Below, piece after piece: positions 45,490 to 56,058 of a DNA stretch of 64,000 nt. Source of the DNA: Sequoia sempervirens (lineage: Eukaryota; Streptophyta; Pinopsida; Cupressales; Cupressaceae); contig VDFB02358134.1 of the NCBI GenBank assembly GCA_007258455.2, forward strand, positions 213,365,314 to 213,429,313. The letters are read 5' to 3'. The position numbers and the translations under genes were made by a program. Position 1 is the first letter of the stretch, and every line of letters begins with the position of its first letter. Below the pieces are notes generated by a model. It made no database searches. It worked only from the letters and a program-made list of their open reading frames with translations, and was not told the DNA's origin.

Positions 45490-46901
45490 TGTTTTAATTG
45501 CCAACAATTTTCAGTCATGTGGCCTTTATTTTGATGGTAGTGACAATAATGTAAGTCATTCCACCATGATGGTTTGACTTGAGGGTCCCAATTTCTAGCC
45601 TCTTGTACTTGAATGATTTTTTCATCTAAAAGTTATTTGAGGACCGATTCCAATGATTGTCCTAATGACGTGAATTTGCGTTTATTGGAGGGTCGTTGGA
45701 ATGATTGGGTTTTTGTTTCTCCACTGTTTTGATTATTTCCTTGATCACTACCTTGTTTGACATTAAAACCATTGTTTTGTTTGTTTGTAGTGGTTGGTGT
45801 CAAGGTGAATACTGGTTTAGGTGCGTGTGTATCAATCATGGTATCAGTATTCTTGTTCTTTTGCAAAAATCTTGGCTTTTCGTTGTTGTTGTTAGAGGAA
45901 TTGTTATTGTTTGAACTTTCAATGAAGTGTTTGATTGTTCCTCTTTTGATTAGAGCTTCTTCAATTTTGAGCCCCTTTTCGATAACTTGTTCAAATGTAG
46001 ATGGACATTGTAAATCCAATCGGTAATTCATGTCATCTACTAAGTTATCAATGAACATCTCTATCTTCTCCTCTTCAGGAATAGATCTAGGGTATTTAGC
46101 AAATAGCCTTCTCCATCGTTGGAGAAAGGAAAGAAACTTTTCACCCTTTGCTTGTTTGGTGTTGTAGAGTTCTTTTAAGGTTACCCCATGTTGGATGTTG
46201 AATGAGAAGTGTGTTATGAACCTATTCATTAGTTCTTCAAAGGATTGAATCCCAGGTTCTAATTTAGAAAACCACTCCATGCAAGTGTTTCCTAAGCTTC
46301 TTGGGAATAATCGTAGTAAGTAAGAGTCTTCGTGTGCGAACTCTATGCTCATAGCTCAAAATTCCCGTACGTGATCAAATGGATCAGTTCTCCCATTGTA
46401 TTTGTTGTATGTTGGGTACTCACAATACCTTGGAAATTGTATCATGTTAATGCTTGAGTCAAATGGATAAGGGCAAATGTCTTGTAATGAATATCTCTTT
46501 GTTGGCCCTTGTTGGATATTTTGGAGCTGTAATTGTAACTGTTGGATTTGTTTTGTCAAAGCATCTATTTGATTTGGATTTTCTATACTAGTTGAGTTAG
46601 GTGTGGTTGTTTCCTTGAGTTGATTGACATCAAAGTCTTTAGGAAGTTTAGCACCTTTGTCAGCTAATAATAGAAGATACTTTTCCATATCTTGCTCTAG
46701 CATCTTTTCCATAAATTTATGGAAATGAGGGTCTTGTTGAACTTTCTCAATTTCCTCTGCACTTATTTCTTTCTCATGTGAGTTAATAAGAGGATCAGTG
46801 TTGCTATATCATCCCCAAGGGTTTTCTTTAGCCATGGCTGCTATTCTTTCATTTTCTTGTTCTTGTTGTTTTTGATATGCTACTCGCGTGAAAATAGGCA
46901 T
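45490..46901 (-). pseudogene. gag: Element A gag
   Basis: It forms the particle shell and packages RNA. After a Gln/Glu-rich N-terminus and a coiled-coil-like segment (about 46710-46530, QIQQLQLQLQNIQQ), the capsid-like domain has LLRLFPRSLGNTCMEWFSKL (about 46320-46260), FITHFSFNIQHGVTLKELY and FLSFLQRWRRLFAKYP. A low-complexity Asn-rich linker (about 45900) leads to a zinc knuckle CHYHQNKGHMTENC (about 45555-45510), of the C-x-Y-H...G-H-x-T-x2-C variety, then KHAVQDLID. Stops at 46809, 46356 and 45633 interrupt it. Confidence 0.85.
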
Positions 46902-47239
46902 ACAAACATTTAAAGTTTTACTCTAGACTTTGATCTTGGATTTTTTTTTTATTGGATAAGTGTCAAGGTTGTTGATTTAAAATCTGATTTAGTCTTATCT
47001 AGTTTCATGATGGAAGGATGATAAAATCCTTGATAGGGAAACTTTGACAGAAAATCTCAGATTTTGGTGATAATGACACTATGCAAGATGTTGCAAGATC
47101 TAGGTGTAGGGGTAAAGCTTTTCCTTTTGTGTGACTTAAGTGTTTTGGACTGTGAAAAAAAAATGTTCTGGACTGATGAAAACCTTGTTATTGATATGGG
47201 TAAACTAAAAAAATGTTCTATTAACTCTCTATTTTTTTG
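46902..47239 (-). other. Element A leader next to gag, possible splice acceptor
   Basis: No ORF is supported here. On the minus strand TTTTTTTTTCACAG (ending near 47150) looks like a good plant 3' splice site. I found no clearly matching donor, so splicing into gag is only a possibility. Confidence 0.3.
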
Positions 47240-47520
47240 ACTTTATGGCGCTCTAAAACAGAGGAGCTACACACTGGAATAGAGACTGAACGTGTTAAAA
47301 CAGAGACTTTGCGTGCTGGAACAGAGACACTACGCTCTAAAATAGAAATCGAAGGCATTGGAACATAGACTCTACATGCTGAAACAGAGGAGCTACGCAC
47401 TGGAATAGTGACTGAAAGCGCTAAAACAGAGACTCTGCACGCTAAAACATAGGAGCTACGCGCTGGAACAGAGACTTGATGTGCTAAAATAGAACCATGA
47501 GGTGCTAAGACAGAAACTAT
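47240..47520. repeat. 21-bp array 1 in the element A leader
   Basis: About 13 units of exactly 21 bases, for example GTGCTGGAACAGAGACACTAC and variants that alternate CTGGAACAGAGAC with CTAAAACAGAGAC. As 21 is seven codons, the minus strand reads as seven-residue repeats (SLFQ..V/A..) broken by stops. Confidence 0.85.
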
Positions 47521-47864
47521 CTTATTCTATGAAACTCACTTGGTCTGGTATCGTATTGTATGGCTGGTTGTGGAATGTATTCTGGATGAATTCTTTGACT
47601 GTGATTGTGGTGTTGCCTAAGAGCTCTTCTTTGATAAAATGCTTGTGAATCTAAGGGAGCTACAACATAATCATCTGTATAACCTCTAGAAAAATCGTGA
47701 TACCTATGAATAAAAGTCCTATGTTGGAGTAGAACTTTCCTACTTTGATATAGAAATCGTTGCTTTCTTAGAAGTTGTTTGTATGCAAGTGTTTTGTTTG
47801 GTTTTCTAATTCGTTTAACAAGAGATTTCTTGACAAACTTGGTGGATACCCAATCTCGAATCAT
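47517..47864 (-). CDS. Hypothetical basic leader ORF of element A, 115 codons
   Basis: Intact from Met (MIRDWVSTKFVKKSLVKRIR) to a stop at 47517-47519, with no stop inside although neighbours are full of them. It is rich in Arg, Lys, His and Gln (QRRALRQHHNHSQRIH). It lies upstream of gag and ends where 21-bp array 1 begins. Some Tat elements carry an extra ORF upstream of gag, and this could be one; I recognise no domain. It may also be chance or the first part of a spliced gag. Confidence 0.35.
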   Translation of the reverse strand: MIRDWVSTKFVKKSLVKRIRKPNKTLAYKQLLRKQRFLYQSRKVLLQHRTFIHRYHDFSRGYTDDYVVAPLDSQAFYQRRALRQHHNHSQRIHPEYIPQPAIQYDTRPSEFHRIR

Positions 47865-48954
47865 GAGAATTCCACAAATGTTTTGATTTTGAAGATTTTT
47901 GTGATGATCTTATCTAAATTTAATGAGAGAAAACACAACAATCAAGAATAGAATGGTTGTCCTTAAAAACCCTAGAATCTAAACAAATAGTGTATGTTCT
48001 CAAGAATCAATGATTCTTCTTGATTTTTACTAGTTTGATAACAAGATAACACACTTCAGATAGACTCACTCCTAGAGATAAAAGGTCATCGTTATATACT
48101 CAAACGACCCACAGCTTGGAATTGCGTCGACTCACACAGCCATGTCACCCCCTAGAGGGCGCCTGTGTTTTTGTCTTTTCCAGGTGTGTACTCAAAGTGA
48201 CAGAAGTGGATACCGGATCCCCTGAGCAAACAGTCCTTGGAAATTATATGGTGAGTGCTTGAGGGTAGATTCTTCCCTGCCCCTGCACTGCTGAGTATTA
48301 CAATGTTTAGAAACTGACAGGCATGCTTCTATTTCTAGGTTCTTAGATAAGGTTTCCGTTCGGAGAGGAAAATGGATAAACTCCCTCGAGAGACCTCCCA
48401 ATCTTTAAAACAAAGATTTTTGGGATGGTTATCCTGCGCACTTCCGTTGAAAGAGGGTTTCCCCAAATTCACATAAATTTTAAAGTGGGTTGGAATGCCA
48501 TGGCTTTTGGTTGTCCCCACTCAGGTCGTTCCCATAGGGTGAGTACTTTTTCCCTCTACAGCAAGCCTGTCTAAAGGTTTTAAGAAAGCTTTAAAATGCA
48601 TAAAGTAATGGTGAGTCTAGTATTTTGATGCACCCAATTAAGGGGAGAGCATAAACCTATCACCCAATCACAGCAAAGATGTTGTTCTTTTTAAAACCCA
48701 AAAGACAAGTGATTTACTCTATATGGAGATATTGCTCCATAATAAGCATGATGTTCAATTTTAAACCACAAAATAAATATGACGTTTCTATCCTAGGATT
48801 GATCAATTTTTATCCATTTCTATCCTAGGATTGGTAAGTTTTAGCCATTTCTATCCTAGGATTGGTAAATTTTAACCAAGAAAATAGACAAAAACAAAAT
48901 ATGGCCACGGACGCGTCGAATCCAGATAAAAAGAAATGATTTTGAAGATGATGA
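47865..48954. other. Element A leader, no gene recognised
   Basis: It has more balanced base composition than its surroundings and an imperfect repeat of TTTCTATCCTAGGATTG around 48785-48865 (three copies). Short minus ORFs at 48192-48520 have no motif. Confidence 0.5.
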
Positions 48955-49100
48955 AGTGGCGCACTAAAACAGTGACTCGGCGCGCTGAAGTAGAAACCCG
49001 GCGTGCTGGAACAGTGACGTGGCGCATTGGAACAGTGACTCAGCGCGCTGTAACAATAAACTGGTGCGCTGAAATAGTAACTCGGTGCGCTACAAAAACT
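48955..49100. repeat. 21-bp array 2 in the element A leader
   Basis: About seven 21-base units such as GCGCGCTGAAGTAGAAACCCG and GCGCATTGGAACAGTGACTCA. It is related to array 1 and, in reverse complement, to the intron array at 35013-35255. The minus strand reads SAPxxxx seven-residue repeats. Confidence 0.85.
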
Positions 49101-49173
49101 CACGATCCCGCGAAAACTTTCACACCGATACCTGTAGAACACAATTTTCAAAATTTTACAAAATAGGGGGTTA

Positions 49174-49192
49174 GGCCCCACAGTGGGCGCCA
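49174..49192 (-). other. Primer-binding site of element A
   Basis: The minus strand reads TGGCGCCCACTGTGGGGCC three bases (GAT) after the LTR end. It starts with the required TGG and resembles sites seen in other Tat/Athila-type elements. The tRNA is not identified with certainty. Confidence 0.75.
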
Positions 49193-49195
49193 ATC

Positions 49196-50378
49196 TGTAA
49201 GCGGTAGAATGGGGAAAACAATCTAAACAATGCATCTAAGATTAAGAAATTTAAATGAATTTAAACTACAAATCTACAGAAATATATCCTATTGCTCTCT
49301 AACTCTAAAGATTTCTCTAATCTACTTAGCTCTCAGATTTGTAAGCTAATTAAACTATTGAAATGACACTTAGAGAATGAGAAATGAATTAATTTTATTC
49401 CTATGTGACTAAATATGCATATTCTATTGTAATGGCAGCCATGACTGCAAATGTTGGATGCTTGATTGCTGCTTGATGGATGATGGATGGATGCTTGAAT
49501 GCTTGATTGCTTGGATGCTTGAATGCTTTGGAAACCTGCAGAGTAAGATTGCTTAAGTTGGGATCCATTTCGTGTAGTCAAAGAGTTGTATTTATAGCTT
49601 TCATGGCAGCACAATTATACAGGGATATGGGATGAGGGGCTGTGATTCCATCTAGAGAATCCAAAGGCATGGGATGAGAAGATGGAGCTGATCATGGAGG
49701 ATTGTTCCTCCCCATGAAAACACCAGGCAAGAAGAGAGGGAGGATTGATGGAAGAAGATTGAGAGGACTTCCTGCAAGTTTGTCCCCGAAGCTCTTCCCG
49801 TGAATGGAAGCTGCATTAATTAGATTTTAAAAATCTAATTTTGTTGGTGAGTGAATAGTGTAAAGATTTATGCATAAATTTATATAAATTTAATTTATTT
49901 AAATTTAGCAAAATAGAGGAATAATTAATTTAATAAATCAAACTATAGGGTTTGTTTATTAAATTAAAATAAAAGGATAATTAATTAAAAGATTTAAAAT
50001 ATCTTTATTTAATTAAGAAGAAATGTGATGAGGTGATTAAATAACACAAATTATTGAAGCGGTGTATTTAATTTTAAGATAGAATTAGTAGATAAAGTAT
50101 AGAAGAAATATTAATGATAATAATTAAATAAAACAAAGTATTTAATTTTGTTTATTTAATTAAGAGAGGAATAATATGATGAAAATGATAATAATTAAAT
50201 AAAACAAAGTTTTTAATTTTGTTTATTTAATTAGGAAAGAAAATAGAAGAATTAATAAATGAACTTAATATAAATAAATATTTCTATTTATTTACTAAGT
50301 AGAAGAATTTAAGATTAATTAATCAAATAAATCGTATTCAATCAATTAAATTCTCCAGACCAATTTTAGGTGTCTACA
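49196..50378 (-). repeat. Element A 5' LTR (right copy)
   Basis: 1183 bp. In sense direction it starts TGTAGACACCTAAAATTGG and ends CCGCTTACA. TATA box TATAAATA at 49589-49596. A 71-bp unit is duplicated in tandem (AATTAAATAAAACAAAG at 50122 and 50193), absent from the other LTR. Followed on the plus strand by CTATT (50379-50383). Confidence 0.92.
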
Positions 50379-50383
50379 CTATT

Positions 50384-52380
50384 GACAATAGAGATAGAGC
50401 ATTTACAGTCTGTAGGTATCTATTGGGAATATCTTATGCCACCTATGTGATACCATGATGTCATGCTTATGGCTCTGTGCGAGCTTTGGGATGCCGATAT
50501 GTGTACCTTTCATCTTCCTATCGGGGAGATGACCATCACTCTCGATGATGTACACCACATTCTCCAAGTCCTTATTTAAGGGGAGTAGGTATATTTCTGA
50601 GGGGATCGGTCATTCCATGAGAATAAGGTGAATATGTAGTATTGCCTTGGTGGACTAGTTCACAATGAGCGTGTTAGAGTGCAAATCGAGCTGCCCATGC
50701 TTCTATATTCATGAGCTCCTCTTGTTAGACGGATTATGATGCATACAGTGGATCTTGTTCTCAATCCTGATGGATGAGCGACACACTTAGATGGAGGATT
50801 AGTACATTTGATTTGAGGGATGTACGAGGACATGATAGTCTACGCATGGGGTTGCTGCATCCTAACACAGTTATATTATGATCTTGGCAGATTTTTGTTT
50901 TGAGAGATCGACAGTATGGTGCACTGCACACTTCTGCAAGTGTGGTGCCTTAAGCATATTACATGCACCAGGCCTATCGGATTCCCTTGTACAATAGCTA
51001 TAGGATATCCACGAGCATTCAATTATCCTTTGCGACACTTGTGGTAGTACAAAGATTTACATTTTTGGAGGGTGAGGTTTGACCAGTTGGAGGAGGATGA
51101 GATCTTATGGAGACCCTATCTACTCAATCTACAATGGCTAGATCCCATAGGAAAGCTAAGGAGGATGCAAATGGACAGGTTTCTAGCTAGGAGGCATGAC
51201 AATGTTGTACAAACATTCTATTATGGGCAAGTCATGTGATAGTTTGGGCAGGTGCAGACACCACTGAGGGTGTGCCCCTTCATTAGGCGATTAGTATATA
51301 GTGCCTGGAGGCCAAGTGATACTATTTAGCTTACTATACATCATGTTCGTGAGAGTGATTCTGATGCTTTAGATCACAATCGGCCACCAATCGCTGACAC
51401 TGTTGATGTTGGTAGCACAGATGAGCATGAGTGGTGGCCAGTGACATGAATAGTTCCTATGTTCCCCATGGATGTCCCTATAGGTGATGCAAGACCAACA
51501 CCAGATGAGGGGGATGAGCTAGAGGACAGAGCAGAGGATGTGTGATACAGGCCATCAGATATATTTATTGATGTTATTGATGATGAGTATGATTTAGAGG
51601 CTGATCTCGATTATGAGGACTAGGATGGAGGAAAGGATGATGAGGAGGATACAAATTATGAGGGGGATGAGTATTACGAGGAGGAGCCACCCCTTAGTGA
51701 GGGTGATGAGGTAATTATTGAGGATTGGTACGAGCATGGAGAGTCCTCACACACTTATAGGACCAGATCATGTATAGTAGCTACAATAGACATCAACACC
51801 TAGAGTTAGAGAGAGGCTAGCACATCCTCCATGCCCCCTAGAGAGGATGAGGTTGATATTCCTCATGCATCTGGAGACATAGGTGATGACGTTTTTGATT
51901 TTATGCATGCACTTGAGTATATTTATGTTTTTGATTTATATATATATCATGATGATGTGTATTGATTGTGTACCTTGTCTATCTCGTAGGATCAACGAGA
52001 GACTAGCTAGAATTTTATCATCAGGCTGTTGCGGAGATAGTGCCTACATCCATCGATGAGGAGGAGATAGATCTTACTACATTCCCCCACCGATTGTAGT
52101 GGAGGATCCAAAGTCACTTAGACCTTTCACGAGGCTACGGGCAGCATACGAGAGTGTGAGGAGATGACTTTGTTGATCTGAGAGTGCAACATAGTCATCA
52201 TAGACCTCAACAGAGGTTGAGAAATTGCCTGTGGAGATAGCACAAGTATGAGCGGAGAGGGATTAGATGACAGAGGAGCGTCTTGTGGCTGTTGGTCAAG
52301 TACAAGGTTTGGAGTATGCATTGAGACTTGGCAGCTTGCGGTCATGATCACATACGACTGCCTCATGACATCCAAGGACT
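50384..52380 (+). pseudogene. Element B antisense plant-mobile-domain ORF, main piece
   Basis: After the A border: LTIEIEHLQSVGIYW, then MALCELWDADMCTFHLPIGEMT (about 50455-50530; quoted motif core TFHLPIGEMTITLDDV), the same signature as in A (TFHLPTGEMT). Later VYAWGCCILTQLYYDL, HFWRVRFDQLEEDEILWRPY (51055-51120) and an acidic Asp/Glu tract (51380-51740). Stops are numerous (for example after PPM at 50431 and around 50578-50600), mostly TAG/TGA. A possible small intron (GTATAT near 51915 to CTCGTAG at 51989) is tentative. It converges on B integrase (stop at 52880). Confidence 0.7.
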
Positions 52381-52879
52381 GAATCCCAAGCGCTAGAGCC
52401 CGAGGGGTCTAGTTCTCACAAACCTTGGTGATTTTGTACTTGATGATGAGATGTATATACTTTTTTTTCATATATATACACATGTGTATTTGGTGTTGTT
52501 TTAGCTCTTGGCATTTGAATGTTAAATGCAATGTGATTAATTGAATGACTTATGGTAAAAGTATTTAATTAATGCCTTCATGAGTTAATAGGATTGATGT
52601 GATCTAATATAAAACATTTTTTAGTTTTACTATAGATTCAACATTAGTGATTAGAGAATATGTTAAATTAAATACACCTATAAGGATCTAACTTAACATA
52701 ACACAAGAGTGAATAGTATGAATCCTAAAGCAATTATAAAAATGAACATAAATAATTACTTTAGTGTTCAAGACAAACACAAGATTGGTTGTCAAGAATG
52801 AAGAAATGTGAAAGTTATTTAGAATGACATCAAATAACCTTAAAAAACACCACTTTAACAATCATACTATTCAAAGAGG
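52381..52879. other. Gap between convergent ORFs of element B
   Basis: No gene is seen. The post-pol blocks of A and E were not recognised here. Confidence 0.45.
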
Positions 52880-53880
52880 TTAGAGGTAATACCGACACAA
52901 ATGCGCGACATTAATAGGTTCCTTAAGGGGTGTTCCATCAAGATGCATTAAGATATAAGAACTAGACCCATAATTAGTATCAACAATGTAAAGTCCTAAC
53001 CAATTAGGGTTGTATTTATCTTTTTCTTCATTGTCAGCATTGTTATTATGTTGATTTTCAGTAAGAACAAAATCACCCTTATGAAACGTTCTATAGATGA
53101 CTTGTGTGTTGTGTCTTCGTTGTAATTTTTTGATGTGAGCTTGGAGATGTTTAAGAGCGTTAATGTGCTTCTTGTCGAGCATCTCAAGTTGGTGCAATCG
53201 TTGTTCTTTATACGTGGCATCATCAATAAGCTCTTGGAGAGCAATTCGCAACACATGAATTTCTAACTCAAAGGGAATGATCACATCAGTGCCATAAATG
53301 AGGTTATAGGGTGTGGTTCCGGTGGATGATCTAACACTCGTTTGATAAGCCCAAAGTGCATAATGTAATTGTGTATGCCAATCTTTATAATGTTTGTTGA
53401 TTGTTTTGTTGAGGATTTATTCCAGAATTTTATTAGTGTTTTCAGCTTGTCCATTGGATTGCAGATAATATGGTGTGGAAAAGCAATGTTGAATGTTGAA
53501 TGTTTCAAGAAATTTCTTAACTTCATTACTCTTAAACGGAGTTCCATTGTCTGAAACAATGGAGGAAGGAATCCTCAAGCGAGCAATGATGTGCTCCAAA
53601 ATGAAACAAAAAATTACTTTAGTAGTTGTAGAATGAAGAGGAATAGCTTCCACCCATTTCATGAAATAGTTTGTTGTGGTTATGATAAACGTATGTCCAG
53701 CAGAAGAGGGATGTGAAATTTTTCCAATAAGATCCAATCCCCATACTAAAAATAGCCAAATAGGAACTTGGGCATGAAACTCAGAAGCGGGAGCATGGAT
53801 CAAATTGCTATGTTATTGACATTTGTGACATCAGTTAATGCAAGAAAACCAGTCCTTTTCCATATGTCACCATTAATAAC
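52880..53880 (-). pseudogene. Element B integrase
   Basis: Readable in one frame with few breaks. A remnant of the zinc-binding region lies at 53800-53950. WGLDLIGKI (53740), IVSDNGTPF (53550) and NGQAENTNKILE (53445-53420) supply the D, D and E catalytic residues, all kept, unlike A. The C-terminus has YNPNWLGLYIVDTNYGSSSY and ends HLCRYYL. A stop after NKILE (about 53417) and decay of the zinc-binding part show that it is dead. Confidence 0.8.
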
Positions 53881-54299
53881 CCATACGGATAATTTTTTGC
53901 ACTAATGACCATCCTCCAAAATGACCTCCATAGGCACCAACATCAGTGCCTATTCGAGTATTATAGGAATTTTGAATCCTTAAGATACCATAATAAGAGA
54001 CCATTCAAAGCCCGTCTATACAATGCATTGGCCAAGATCACATATTTAGCTACTAGTTTTCATAAATACTTCTGAGTGTTTGTTGTTCTAGGTTCAGGAA
54101 CGGTACCATATTTTAAATAGTTGTAAATTGTATCGTACCATTCACACGAATAATCTTGAGTAATTGGTAAAATTTCTTCTAATTAAGTGTCAATTAAAGG
54201 TTTCATGATGGGATGAATAACAAAAATGAATTATGTGGAAGGATCATGTGGGGATATAAGAGAGGCCACACTCGCCATTGCATACACATGTTTGTTGTC

Positions 54300-55960
54300 T
54301 TTTCATGGGATGTTATCAATAACTTGTCATGTTTATTTTGATATGTACCAATAATTTATTTGATAACTAATTGTGAATCACCAAAAATATTGATATGTTT
54401 AGCATTCATTGTTAAAGCATATCACAAACCCGCTATTAATGCCTCATACTAAGCTGTGTTATTTGTGCATATGAAAGTCAACCAATAAGATAAGGGAAGA
54501 GGTTGTCCATCAGGTGGAATCAATACCACTCCACCACCAGAACCTGTTCTACACTTAGATCCATCGAAATATAATTCCCATGTTTTAATATCAACAACCA
54601 AGACATTATCATCAAGAAAGGAGTCATGATTAGGTCAAGCAAGAGGAGAAGGAGCACTAGCTAAGTGATTACTTAAGGCTTGTCCTTTGATTGATATTTG
54701 TGAAAAAAACTTAAATTTAAACTCAATTAACAACATCACCCACTTACCTAATCGTCCAGAGAGGTTGGTTTTATTAAAAATATGTTTAAGAGGATCAAAT
54801 TTTGTCATGACTTGTATTTCAGCATTTAGTAAATAATGTCGCAATTTACTAATAGCAAATACAAGAGATAGGAATTGTTTTTCAATTGGTGAGTATCAAG
54901 TTTCAAAATCAATTAAGGCTTGACTCATGTAATAGATATGATGTTCTTTTCCGTTATCATCTTTTTGAGCCAACAATGTTGCAAGAGCATGGGTTGATGC
55001 GGCTATGTATAAGATAAACAGTTTGTTTGGCACAACAGGTTGTAAAACAGGTGGAGTTACCAAGTATTCCTTTAAACTCTCAAAAGCCTATTTACAATCC
55101 TCATCCCAATAAAAAAGGTACACCCTTTTTAAGAAGATGTGTGAAAGGTAATGTGTGATCAGCTAAATAGGCAACAAAATGATGGATAGCTTGAATTCAA
55201 CCTTGTAACATTCACAATTGAGAAATGTTCCTAGGAGGTGGCATGTTAATAATTGCATCGATTTTCTTCGTGTCCACCTCAATGCCTCTGTGATATATGA
55301 GAAACCCTAAAATTTTGCCACTATCTACGCCAAAGACACACTTTTTCAGATTTAATCACATATTATAGTTATGTATGCATTCAAAAACTTTTCCAAAGAA
55401 CATTCACATTGTCTTGTCATGTTAATGATTTAGCAAGGATGTCATCAACATAATCTTCTAAAATTTTGTGGATGTAATCATAGAAGATCAATGTCATTTC
55501 TCATTGATAAGTTTCACCAGCGTTCTTTAAACTGAAGGACATCACAACCCAAAAAAATGTTCCCCAAACAGTTGTAAAGGAAATTTTGTATTGATCTTGA
55601 GGATTAATAAGGATTTGATTGTAACAAGAAAATCCATCCATGAATGACAAAAAAGCATGTCTAGTAGTTGAATCCATGATCATGTCTATATTAGGAAGTG
55701 GAAAGTCATGTTTTAAAGAAGCTTTATTCAAGTCACAAAAAATCCGTACATATCCTAATATGATTATCAGGCTTAGCAATTGTGACAATGTTTGAGATCC
55801 AAGGAGAATAATCAATAGGTCGAATGAAGCCTACATCAAGGAGTTTTTTGAGCTCTGCTTTAACATGCAAGGCTATGTTAGGGTGCATTTTTATTATCTT
55901 TTGATGAATGGGTTTAGCTTTTTAGCAAGCACGATGTTGTGTGTCACAATCTTCGGGTCA
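54300..55960 (-). pseudogene. Element B RT and double RNase H
   Basis: RT: FCDLNKASLKHDFPLPNIDM, FLSFMDGFSCYNQI and SFSLKNAGETYQ (55740-55501), then EDYVDDILAKS with YVDD codons at 55441-55452. The first RNase H region covers about 54960-54640 (RLGKWVMLLIEFKF near its end). The second has ELYFDGSKCRTGSGGGV (about 54560-54510) and IFGDSQLVI (about 54390). A frameshift separates the 55501-55815 frame from 54635-54844. Order and the second RNase H again indicate the Tat clade. Confidence 0.78.
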
Positions 55961-56058
55961 ATTCTGGGCATATCAGAATATTTCCAAGCAAAAATCTCAA
56001 GAAAATCGTGAAGTAAATTTGTAGTATCTACTTGTTAACCATCAAGGCACTTCCCAAT

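Larger units (their letters stand above)
39753..46901 (-). pseudogene. Element A gag-pol, one frame of 2383 codons broken by C-to-T-type stops
   Basis: From the Met codon at 46899-46901 to the stop at 39753-39755 every recognisable domain is in the same minus-strand frame. At least 15 in-frame stops occur (lowest coordinates 46809, 46356, 45633, 45060, 44379, 43950, 43905, 42924, 41865, 41634, 41415, 40881, 40653, 40317, 40116): 8 TAG, 6 TGA, 1 TAA. No frameshift was found. Domain pieces are listed separately. The start is chosen as the first Met of the frame after stop-rich leader; MAKENPWG lower down (46833) is an alternative. Confidence 0.85.
33326..50378 (-). mobile_element. Element A: nearly complete Tat-type Ty3/gypsy with convergent antisense gene, TSD CTATT
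   Basis: 17053 bp. The LTRs are 33326-34452 (3', left) and 49196-50378 (5', right); CTATT flanks at 33321-33325 and 50379-50383. Minus-strand order: 5' LTR, primer site, leader, gag, protease, G-patch-like module, RT, RNase H, second RNase H, integrase, conserved blocks, then the plus-strand plant-mobile-domain gene, polypurine tract and 3' LTR. Two RNase H domains in a row mark the Tat clade. Gag-pol is in one frame but broken by stops. A interrupts the antisense ORF of B, so it is the youngest large insertion here. Confidence 0.92.

Noticed and set aside
48825..49235. 136-codon minus ORF with SAP repeats, possibly a structural protein
   Set aside because: It spans the primer-binding site and reaches into the LTR end; the repeats follow from the 21-bp array being a multiple of three.
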